From contig CAMKAQ010000086.1 in the NCBI GenBank assembly GCA_946410525.1, positions 1 to 5,040 on the forward strand: a stretch of DNA of 5,040 bases, read 5' to 3'. Of the stretch, positions 1-4,779 are shown piece by piece (position 1 is the first letter of the stretch; every line of letters begins with the position of its first letter). The translations under genes and the position numbers were made by a program. Origin of the DNA: an uncultured Caryophanales bacterium (lineage in GTDB: Bacteria > Bacillota_I > Bacilli_A > RFN20 > CAG-826). The notes below the pieces were generated by a model. It searched no databases. It was not told the origin of the DNA and saw only the letters and a program-made list of their open reading frames with translations.

Positions 1-894
1 GTTGAACTGAGTAATGGTCTCATTGCCTGAGAAGTTGTTATAACAGGCAGCCATGTAGAAGAGGGCGCGGGCGATATCGCCTTTGTCGCTATCCTGTGGC
101 TCAAAGACCATGTTGGTTACATCTCCATCATGCTTATGGAGCTGCGGTCCAAGGTAATTGCCATCAAGGAAGGACTTATCGCTTCCTGCGTTTTTGGTCT
201 TGGAGTCGCTTTTGTCGACATAACCATAAGGGCTGTTGTTATGGTAGGACTGATTGACCCTTCCATCTCCTGAGATAAGGTGGTGGACATCGGTGCCGGC
301 AGGGCCTTCTGCTCCAGAAGAGGCTTTAAAGCCTCTTGATTGGCACCAAACGTGCTCTCTGTTTGTGCCGGTCGCGTTGTGGTCGCCCCATTCTTTGATG
401 CGGCCCGCCTCAACGATTGAGCCATTCTCATCCACGTTCCTATAGAGAGTATGGACGTAAGGGTTAGATGCGGCATCCGATTTGGCGTTAGAGAGGTATG
501 AATACTTGGTATAAAAATTCGTCAAGAAATTGTAGGTGATTCCGTTAGCGTCATCCGAGGCGGCAGGGGAAAGGTTCCAGTCTCTGTCGGTGATCTCATA
601 GATCTTCCAGACGTTGTCGTAGCTATAGTAATCGAAATCCTGGAGGATCGGCTTGAGGTTCTTGAGAAGATTCGTGCCGTTTCTTTCCGAGGCGCTTAAA
701 GAACCTAAGGAAGAGTAGTACTCTCTGATTTCGGTTTCTGTTGAGTCGTTTAGATCGATAGTAGAAGGAAGCTTGTTAGCGAACCTTGGCGTAGAGCTAG
801 AAGGATCCGCGTTCAAAGGAAGGGCGGATGAGCCTAAAAGCCCAAAGGTCGATATAAGTCCAAGTAGGAGTATGTTGCGCTCAATCTTTTTCAT
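1..894 (-). CDS. Secreted endonuclease I family (EndA/NucM/Bsn-type) nuclease, C-terminus cut by window edge
   Basis: The visible part is 298 codons, read from the ATG at 894 with no stop before the window edge. The N-terminus (MKK, hydrophobic stretch about residues 8-20, small residues about 21-29) is a classic Sec signal peptide, so the protein should act outside the cell, degrading DNA non-specifically for nutrients or biofilm turnover. The family core is plain: NREHVW at 178-183 (H181 the likely catalytic histidine), DVHHLISGD at 202-210, N214 and the PYG segment at 222-224, and FEPQDSDKGDIAR at 264-276, which carries metal-site residues of this Mg-dependent beta-beta-alpha-metal family. 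Known members normally have HVWPQS; here the proline is cysteine (C184). A long region of about 120 residues without a recognised domain precedes the core. No Shine-Dalgarno sequence precedes the ATG. It lies beyond the terminator of the zinc operon, so is probably a separate unit. The family assignment is firm; substrate and biological role are inferred. Confidence 0.93.
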   Translation of the reverse strand, partial: MKKIERNILLLGLISTFGLLGSSALPLNADPSSSTPRFANKLPSTIDLNDSTETEIREYYSSLGSLSASERNGTNLLKNLKPILQDFDYYSYDNVWKIYEITDRDWNLSPAASDDANGITYNFLTNFYTKYSYLSNAKSDAASNPYVHTLYRNVDENGSIVEAGRIKEWGDHNATGTNREHVWCQSRGFKASSGAEGPAGTDVHHLISGDGRVNQSYHNNSPYGYVDKSDSKTKNAGSDKSFLDGNYLGPQLHKHDGDVTNMVFEPQDSDKGDIARALFYMAACYNNFSGNETITQFN

Positions 895-900
895 ACATCA

Positions 901-929
901 ATTTTGAGTTTTTTCAGGGAATATATCAA
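901..929 (-). promoter_or_regulatory. Possible promoter of the nuclease gene (leaderless geometry)
   Basis: Read on the minus strand, TTGATA (924-929) is separated by 17 nt from CAAAAT (901-906), and the A of the nuclease ATG falls seven bases after the -10, where transcription would normally start. An alternative is the extended -10 TGATATATT, whose TATATT lies at 920-925; it lacks a good -35 and would give a leader of about 25 nt. Neither option supplies a Shine-Dalgarno site. This is a consensus-match prediction only. Confidence 0.35.
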
Positions 930-938
930 ATGATATAT
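921..938. repeat. AT-rich perfect inverted repeat upstream of the nuclease gene
   Basis: ATATATCA and TGATATAT form perfect 8-bp arms around a 2-nt centre (AA). The repeat lies between the operon terminator and the nuclease start and overlaps both candidate nuclease promoter elements, so a regulator-binding role is possible. Its low complexity means chance is also possible. Confidence 0.45.
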
Positions 939-966
939 AAAAAACCGAGCCTTTAATTTGGCTCGG
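939..966 (-). terminator. Rho-independent terminator of the zinc operon
   Basis: On the minus strand a perfect 7-bp GC-rich stem (CCGAGCC at 960-966, GGCTCGG at 945-951) with an 8-nt AT loop is followed at once by six T residues (939-944). It begins about 10 nt past the stop codon of the lipoprotein gene and separates the zinc operon from the nuclease. Reading rightward, the stem is followed only by a broken pyrimidine tract, and no rightward gene needs it. Confidence 0.9.
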
Positions 967-975
967 CTTCTTTTT

Positions 976-1515
976 CTATTTGAGGATTATTGCATCGCTG
1001 AGGTTGCAATATATGTATGTGTTGCCTTCGTATTCCTCAGTGTAAGGATCGAAGACACCGGCGACGGTTATGTCACTATCTTCAGTTGGGAAATCAGCAG
1101 GGTAATTCATGTTGTTCCTAGGGATGAACTCGAACTCGACAGCGCAGCATGCCGTGACATCCATGATCGCGCAGGCATAGAAGTAAACGCCCTTCAAGGT
1201 CGATTCATAGGCCTTAAAAAGGCCTTTGACCTTCATTGTTTTGCCGCGGTATTGCCCGTAGTTTTCACCAATATCGAGGGCTGTCGCGTAGGCCATGGTC
1301 TCAGAATAGGTGGTGAGATCGATATCGACATGGTTGTAGCTGCTGTCGTAAGCGGGACGAGATGCTTTTTCCTCAGAAGAACTTCTCTTTGGATAGAAAA
1401 GCTTTTCGCTGGTACTCTCTTCTCCCAAAAGGCTATCCATCGCGGTGCCATGAAGACCGCAAGAAGATAGGGATAACGTCCCTAACATTAATATGAGTTT
1501 AGATAGCTTTTCCAA
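976..1515 (-). CDS. Small lipoprotein with a cysteine-pair OB-like domain, last gene of the zinc operon
   Basis: This 179-residue protein is not one I can name. From the TTG at 1515 it has a textbook lipoprotein signal: two early lysines, a hydrophobic stretch (8-16) and lipobox L16-S-S-C19, so it should be anchored on the outer face of the membrane. A Ser/Glu-rich linker (about 25-60) leads to a domain of about 65-179 with GKTMKVKGLF (91-100), C115, the pair C123-C124 in VTACCAVEF, ITVAGVFDPY (149-158) and YIYCNLSDA (167-175). The pattern of a 'GK-x-V-x-G' strand, a Cys-Cys in the middle, then a second 'V-x-G' strand resembles, from memory, the DUF1980/YcgQ (TIGR03943) C-terminal domain, a family often found near zinc-related genes; this is a tentative match. 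TTG is chosen because AGGGAGGG lies 7 nt upstream and the signal peptide then has the right length; an ATG at 1560 would put 15 extra residues before it. It overlaps znuB by 17 nt, which suggests translational coupling and a shared function. Confidence 0.8.
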   Translation of the reverse strand: MEKLSKLILMLGTLSLSSCGLHGTAMDSLLGEESTSEKLFYPKRSSSEEKASRPAYDSSYNHVDIDLTTYSETMAYATALDIGENYGQYRGKTMKVKGLFKAYESTLKGVYFYACAIMDVTACCAVEFEFIPRNNMNYPADFPTEDSDITVAGVFDPYTEEYEGNTYIYCNLSDAIILK

Positions 1516-2365
1516 TTTTGAACCCTCCCTTGAAAAGACCAATAACAAAACAGATTGCAAATAAGATGACGTCGACGGCGACGATGGTCGCTCCGACGGG
1601 CGTACCTTTTAAGATCGCGGCGAATAGGCCGATAACGGTGCAGACCACCGAGAAGATGGCTGACGCGATAGTGACTTTTTTGAAGCTGTTAAAGAGTCTC
1701 ATTGCCGAAAGGGCAGGGAAGACGATCAAAGCGGAAATAAGGAGAGAGCCGACGAGGTTCATCGCCAAAACGATGATGACGGCGATGACGACGGCGATTA
1801 AGAAGTTGTGGAGCCCAGCCTTGACGCCGACGGCTCTCGAGAAGCCTTCGTCGAACGTGATGGCGAAGATCCTGTTGTAGAAAAGGACGAAGAAAATGAC
1901 GACGAGAAGGGATAAGCCAACACAGACCCAGACCTCTTCAGGCTTGAGGGTGAGGATGGACGTCGAGCCAAATAAGGAAGAGCAAACATCGCCAGAGACA
2001 TTGGGCGAATTCGCAAAGAGGTTGACGATGAGGTAACCGAATGCCAGCGCTGCTACTGACACCATTGCGATTGCTGCATCTCCTTTGACTTTGGCGTTTT
2101 GGCCGAAACATAGCAAAAGGATAGCTGCGATGATCGTCACCGGCATGATGATGAACATGTTTTTGCTAAGGCCGACGACTTGGGCTACGCACATTGCGCC
2201 AAAGGCGACGTGGCTGAGTCCATCTCCGACGAAGGAGAATCTTTTAAGGACAAGCGTGACGCCAAGGAGCGAGGAGCATAACGCAATCAAAACGCCAACG
2301 ATTAAGGCGTACTGGACAAATGGCCTTGAGAGATAAAGCTGGAGGGTTTCAATGATCTCTTGCAT
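1499..2365 (-). CDS. znuB: Zinc ABC transporter permease ZnuB (ABC-3 family)
   Basis: This 288-residue integral membrane protein forms the channel, probably as a homodimer, through which zinc delivered by ZnuA enters the cytoplasm, powered by ZnuC. Hydrophobic segments at roughly 17-40, 52-65, 69-88, 96-117, 145-164, 186-204, 206-224, 232-252 and 259-279 fit the eight or nine helices of the family. ABC-3 signatures are visible: VGDGLSHVAFGAM (46-58), FDEGFSRAVGV (171-181, in the cytoplasmic loop expected to contact the ATPase), LVGSLLISALIVFPALSA (204-221) and KGTPVGATIV (253-262). Its length is normal. The ATG lies 1 nt after the znuC stop, with AGGAGG at 2375-2380, 9 nt upstream. The family also includes manganese and iron permeases; zinc is inferred from the His-rich ZnuA and the Zur-like regulator. 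Confidence 0.95.
   Translation of the reverse strand: MQEIIETLQLYLSRPFVQYALIVGVLIALCSSLLGVTLVLKRFSFVGDGLSHVAFGAMCVAQVVGLSKNMFIIMPVTIIAAILLLCFGQNAKVKGDAAIAMVSVAALAFGYLIVNLFANSPNVSGDVCSSLFGSTSILTLKPEEVWVCVGLSLLVVIFFVLFYNRIFAITFDEGFSRAVGVKAGLHNFLIAVVIAVIIVLAMNLVGSLLISALIVFPALSAMRLFNSFKKVTIASAIFSVVCTVIGLFAAILKGTPVGATIVAVDVILFAICFVIGLFKGGFKIGKAI
1523..1530 (-). promoter_or_regulatory. Ribosome binding site that decides the TTG start of the lipoprotein gene
   Basis: AGGGAGGG on the minus strand, inside the last codons of znuB, sits 7 nt before the TTG at 1515. No comparably placed site precedes the in-frame ATG at 1560 or the internal ATG within the hydrophobic stretch. Confidence 0.75.
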
Positions 2366-2366
2366 C

Positions 2367-3074
2367 TTATTTGTCCTCCTTAGATTGGCTGACGAAAAGC
2401 TTACCTAGCGGACTTGAGAGATAATCTTTCTTTGTACCAAAGAAGGTTTCTTTTCCCAAGTGGAGGATATGTTTTGAGTAGGTGAGGGCGGCACCGATGT
2501 CATGGGAGATGACGATGATGGTGATGCCTTCTTTGTTGAGGTTCGAGATGAGTTCGTACATCTCAGCTGTGACCTTTGGGTCGAGCCCTGAGATCGGTTC
2601 ATCGAGAAGGAGCACTTTCTGAGTCGAACAGAGGGCTCTTGCCAATAGGACCCTTTGTTGCTGTCCGCCAGAGAGTTCCCTGAAAGATCTTTTCGCTAAG
2701 GAGAGGACGTTCATCCTTTCCATGTTCTTTCTGGCTAACTCTTTGTCGGAGCTGTTATAGAAAAGCCTCCAGCCTAAGCGGCTTTGACAGCCGGATAAGA
2801 CGATTTCATAGACGGAGGCGGGGAAGTCCTTTTGGATGCTTGTCTGCTGTGGGAGATAACCGATTTCGTTCTGCTTTAGGCCGTTGCTGAAAACAATCGT
2901 GCCCCCTAGAGGCTTCTGTAAGTGCAGAAGCGTCCTCATGAGGGTAGATTTTCCGGATCCGTTCTCCCCGACGATGCAAAGGTAGTCGCCTTCTTCGACG
3001 GAGAAATTGAGGTCGCTTAGGATCGGCGTGGAATTATAGCCTAAGGTTAGATTGTTGACGGTTATCAGCGACAT
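2367..3074 (-). CDS. znuC: Zinc ABC transporter ATPase ZnuC
   Basis: This 235-residue cytoplasmic ATPase hydrolyses ATP to drive metal import through ZnuB. All nucleotide-binding motifs are intact: Walker A GENGSGKST (36-44, K42), Q-loop LPQQ (74-77, Q76), signature LSGGQQQR (134-141), Walker B VLLLDE (154-159, catalytic E159), D-loop SGLD (162-165) and switch histidine H191. There is no extra C-terminal domain, as is usual for this subfamily. The start is 3 nt past the znuA stop. Its AAGGAGG (GGAGG core at 3089-3093) is 14 nt from the ATG, longer than the optimum, so efficient translation may depend on coupling to znuA. Specificity comes from the partners, since ABC ATPases of zinc, manganese and iron importers look alike. 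Confidence 0.95.
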   Translation of the reverse strand: MSLITVNNLTLGYNSTPILSDLNFSVEEGDYLCIVGENGSGKSTLMRTLLHLQKPLGGTIVFSNGLKQNEIGYLPQQTSIQKDFPASVYEIVLSGCQSRLGWRLFYNSSDKELARKNMERMNVLSLAKRSFRELSGGQQQRVLLARALCSTQKVLLLDEPISGLDPKVTAEMYELISNLNKEGITIIVISHDIGAALTYSKHILHLGKETFFGTKKDYLSSPLGKLFVSQSKEDK

Positions 3075-3077
3075 TGT

Positions 3078-4121
3078 TTATTTGAGAGCCTCCTTGAGGG
3101 TATTCAGGTTGCCGGTCATTACAGAGAGGTAGTTCACTCCGTTTTTGACATCGGCTGAGGTAGTGGATTGGAGAGAATCCATGGTGAGGATCTTCTGGTT
3201 TTTGGCGCTCGTATTGGCGACGACGGTCTCAGCGATTCTGTGGTCATTGCCTTCGATCGTGAGGACGGCGTGGAGTCCTAATTCATCGATCTTGCCGGCT
3301 AAGAAAACGATGGTCTCGAAGCTAGCTTCGGTTTCGGCGCTGCAGCCAACGAAGGCGGCATAGTAATCTAGGCCATAGTCATCGACCATGTAGCGGAATG
3401 GGAAACGGTCACCGAAGACGAGTGTCTTGATGGAAGAATCGCCGACGGCCTTTTTGTAATCGGCGTCGAGGGCGTTCAATTTAGCTTTATAAGAGGCAAG
3501 ATTTGATTTGTATGTCTCAGCGTTCGTAGGATCGATCTTTTCGATGCCCTTTTCGATGGTTTCGCAGATTGCGGCGGCATTCTTCAAAGAGAGCCAAACG
3601 TGTTCATCATATTCAGGCTCTTCTCCGTGATCGTGGTCATGGTCATGGTCGTGTTCACTTTCATCGTGATCGTGATCCTCTTCTTCATGGTCATGATCTT
3701 CGCCTTCGTGATCGTGATCATGTCCTTCCATGCCTTCCTTGACTTCCTCTTCTTTGACTTTGTCGCCAAGGGATTCGAGAAGGTTGATGACAACCATGTC
3801 TTTGTTGGTGCTTTGCTCTAAGGCTCTTTCGACCCATTCGTCAGACTCACCGCCGACATAGATGAAAAGATCACAGCCTGAAATCTTGACTATGTCCTGG
3901 GCGGTTGGCTGGTAGCTATGGAGGTCGATGCCGTTATCAAGAAGCATGGTGACTTCGGCATTCGCTGGGTTTTTGCCAAGGATTTCTCTTGTCCAGTCGT
4001 ATTCAGGGAAGATGGTGGTGACGATTTCGAGCTTGTCGTTATTGGTTTTTGGCGTATTGCATGCAGAAAGCCCTGCGCACATGAGAACAGATGCGAAGAG
4101 CATTGGTATAATTTTTTTCAT
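3078..4121 (-). CDS. znuA: Zinc-binding lipoprotein ZnuA (cluster A-I substrate-binding protein)
   Basis: This 347-residue surface lipoprotein captures zinc and hands it to ZnuB. The signal peptide ends in lipobox L18-S-A-C21. The mature protein shows the ZnuA/TroA fold markers: IVTTIFPEYDW (33-43), NGIDLHSYQPT (63-73, metal ligand H68), EYDEHVWLSL (170-179, ligand H174), a long linker helix (about 190-225), DRFPFRYMVDDYGL (238-251), the SAETEAS segment (261-267) and LTMDSL (312-317, a possible acidic ligand at D315). Between the first and second ligands lies a His/Asp/Glu loop (134-165) with 12 histidines, a hallmark of zinc rather than manganese proteins. The usual third ligand histidine of HDAFGY is absent: the aligned segment reads GDRFPF, a variant I recall in other Bacillota. 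The ATG at 4121 has AGAGGA 7 nt upstream. The gene lies 57 nt after zur with no terminator between, so it is probably co-transcribed. Confidence 0.96.
   Translation of the reverse strand: MKKIIPMLFASVLMCAGLSACNTPKTNNDKLEIVTTIFPEYDWTREILGKNPANAEVTMLLDNGIDLHSYQPTAQDIVKISGCDLFIYVGGESDEWVERALEQSTNKDMVVINLLESLGDKVKEEEVKEGMEGHDHDHEGEDHDHEEEDHDHDESEHDHDHDHDHGEEPEYDEHVWLSLKNAAAICETIEKGIEKIDPTNAETYKSNLASYKAKLNALDADYKKAVGDSSIKTLVFGDRFPFRYMVDDYGLDYYAAFVGCSAETEASFETIVFLAGKIDELGLHAVLTIEGNDHRIAETVVANTSAKNQKILTMDSLQSTTSADVKNGVNYLSVMTGNLNTLKEALK
3627..3722 (-). repeat. His-Asp codon repeat within znuA
   Basis: Residues 134-165 of ZnuA are made of repeated HD/HDHD(E) units containing 12 histidines, encoded by near-repeats of the hexamer CAYGAY. 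In the family this loop lies near the mouth of the metal site and is thought to gather or sense zinc. The tandem codons could change copy number by slippage. Confidence 0.85.
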
Positions 4122-4178
4122 TGGGGTTCCTCTAAAGTGATTTAGGGTTCAGAGAAACTCAATGCATTGGGTGAGTGG

Positions 4179-4604
4179 TTACTTTGATGAAGAGCAGTCG
4201 CTGCATATCCCATAAAAGACCGTCCTCTTGAGGTCGATCTTGAAATTATGGTCTTCCAAGAAATGCTCCTGTAAGGCTTTCACATCCTCGCAGCTAACAT
4301 GGATGATCTTGCCGCACTTGTTGCATTTGCAGTGGTAGCAGTCCTCTTCATCGCCCTTATGTTCATGGGGAGCGATGTAGACGAAACAGGCAGGGCTATC
4401 TTCGTCGATTTTGAATTTGGCGATGACGCCATCGCTTACCAAACTCTCTAAGTTACGGTAAATGGTGGCTTTCCCTATTTCTGCCCCTTCCTTCTTAAGG
4501 TGTTCGATGACGTCACCAGCGCTAAGGTGAACGCCAGGGTTTTGCTTAAAGAAGTCGAGGAGGATCTCTTTTTGTTTCGTGCTGTATTTTGCTCTGGTAG
4601 TCAT
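4179..4604 (-). CDS. zur: Fur-family zinc-responsive repressor, probable Zur
   Basis: This 141-residue protein is a dimeric metal-dependent DNA-binding repressor; with zinc bound it should shut off the uptake operon that it heads. The N-terminal winged helix includes STKQKEILLDFF (8-19) and the recognition helix region KATIYRNLESLVSDGVI (45-61). The C-terminal dimerisation domain has HEH (80-82), the Cys-rich CYHCKCNKCG (89-98) and FYGICSDC (130-137). C94/C97 with C134/C137 form the structural zinc site known in this family; H80, H82, C89 and H91 are candidates for the sensory site. Start choice: GGAGG (4610-4614) is 5 nt before the ATG at 4604. An in-frame ATG at 4652 would add 16 residues but lies upstream of the predicted -10, so it would not be on the mRNA. 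Zur rather than Fur or PerR is inferred from linkage to znuACB. Confidence 0.92.
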   Translation of the reverse strand: MTTRAKYSTKQKEILLDFFKQNPGVHLSAGDVIEHLKKEGAEIGKATIYRNLESLVSDGVIAKFKIDEDSPACFVYIAPHEHKGDEEDCYHCKCNKCGKIIHVSCEDVKALQEHFLEDHNFKIDLKRTVFYGICSDCSSSK

Positions 4605-4626
4605 ACGGGCCTCCAATACAACGAAT

Positions 4627-4643
4627 TTGAGAACCGTTCTCAA
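4627..4643. promoter_or_regulatory. zur: Candidate Zur operator 1 (perfect inverted repeat over the zur start site)
   Basis: TTGAGAAC and GTTCTCAA form perfect 8-bp arms around a single central base. The site touches the last base of the predicted -10 and covers the expected transcription start near 4636. Its AGAACCG core is shared with the second palindrome. Binding by Zur is inferred from position and from Fur-family use of short inverted repeats. Confidence 0.7.
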
Positions 4644-4670
4644 TTTTAGCAAGAACCGGTTCTTTGTAAA
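4643..4670 (-). promoter_or_regulatory. Sigma-A-type promoter of the zur-znuACB operon
   Basis: On the minus strand TTTACA (4665-4670) and TAAAAT (4643-4648) are separated by 16 nt, each a 5/6 match to consensus. Transcription would start near 4636, giving a leader of about 32 nt that ends with the GGAGG of zur. The spacer is filled by one palindrome and the start site lies in another, so repressor occupancy would block polymerase directly. Confidence 0.75.
4651..4664. promoter_or_regulatory. zur: Candidate Zur operator 2 (perfect palindrome in the promoter spacer)
   Basis: AAGAACCGGTTCTT is a perfect 14-bp palindrome that occupies 14 of the 16 spacer bases between the -35 and -10. Its centre is about 22.5 bp from that of operator 1, near two helical turns, which would place two repressor dimers on roughly the same DNA face. 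The half-site AGAAC is shared with operator 1, but the spacing between half-sites is one base longer. Confidence 0.7.
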
Positions 4671-4705
4671 GCCATTTTGGTGAAAAAATACTGATTAAAT
4701 GGCTT
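4669..4705. repeat. Long inverted repeat in the divergent intergenic region
   Basis: AAGCCATTT (4669-4677) and AAATGGCTT (4697-4705) are perfect 9-bp arms separated by 19 nt. The left arm overlaps the -35 of the zur promoter by two bases. No T-run follows on either strand, so it does not look like a terminator. The function is unknown. Confidence 0.5.
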
Positions 4706-4716
4706 CCTTATGTCCT

Positions 4717-4734
4717 TTTCATGATAACATGAAA
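4717..4734. repeat. Inverted repeat TTTCATG-ATAA-CATGAAA
   Basis: Perfect 7-bp arms around a 4-nt centre lie about 45 nt upstream of the rightward gene. The sequence is unlike the AGAAC-type palindromes, so if it is an operator it probably serves a different regulator. No partner copy was seen elsewhere in the window. Confidence 0.45.
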
Positions 4735-4748
4735 CTTGCAAATTAAGA

Positions 4749-4761
4749 ATCGGAAACCGAT
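4749..4761. promoter_or_regulatory. Dyad ATCGG-AAA-CCGAT upstream of the rightward gene
   Basis: Perfect 5-bp arms around AAA extend, past one mismatch, to a 19-bp imperfect dyad (4746-4764). It shares the AACCG core with the zur operators. It overlaps a weak candidate promoter for the rightward gene (TTGCAA at 4736-4741, 17 nt, GATACT at 4759-4764). That geometry would fit repression, but both promoter and operator are weak calls. Confidence 0.4.
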
Positions 4762-4779
4762 ACTATCTAGGGTTTAGCT

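Noticed and set aside
117..476. Second leftward frame and a rightward frame (254-445) over the nuclease gene
   Set aside because: The endonuclease I frame holds the conserved motifs continuously from 894 to the window edge; the others are out-of-frame readings.
958..1470. Rightward open frame of 170 codons opposite the lipoprotein gene
   Set aside because: It starts within the terminator stem, lacks a ribosome site and protein family features, and opposes a gene with clear signal peptide and operon context.
1516..1560. In-frame ATG at 1560 for the small lipoprotein
   Set aside because: It would place 15 unrelated residues before a complete signal peptide and overlap znuB by over 60 nt. The TTG at 1515 has an ideal ribosome site.
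1518..1880. Rightward open frame opposite znuB
   Set aside because: It is an antisense shadow of an unmistakable ABC-3 permease, with no start signals of its own.
3600..3821. Rightward open frame resembling a very hydrophobic membrane peptide
   Set aside because: It is the antisense reading of the His/Asp/Glu-rich loop of znuA, whose complementary codons give Val, Met, Ile and Phe. No ribosome site or promoter was seen.
4137..4169. 10-bp palindrome CAATGCATTG (4160-4169) and a short CTAAA/TTTAG hairpin before znuA
   Set aside because: They are short and isolated, with no matching promoter or T-run nearby and no resemblance to the zur operators. Chance is likely.
4605..4652. In-frame ATG at 4652 giving a 157-residue Zur
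   Set aside because: It lies between the predicted -35 and -10, would translate through the operator, and has no good ribosome site. The ATG at 4604 has GGAGG 5 nt upstream and gives a normal Fur-family N-terminus.
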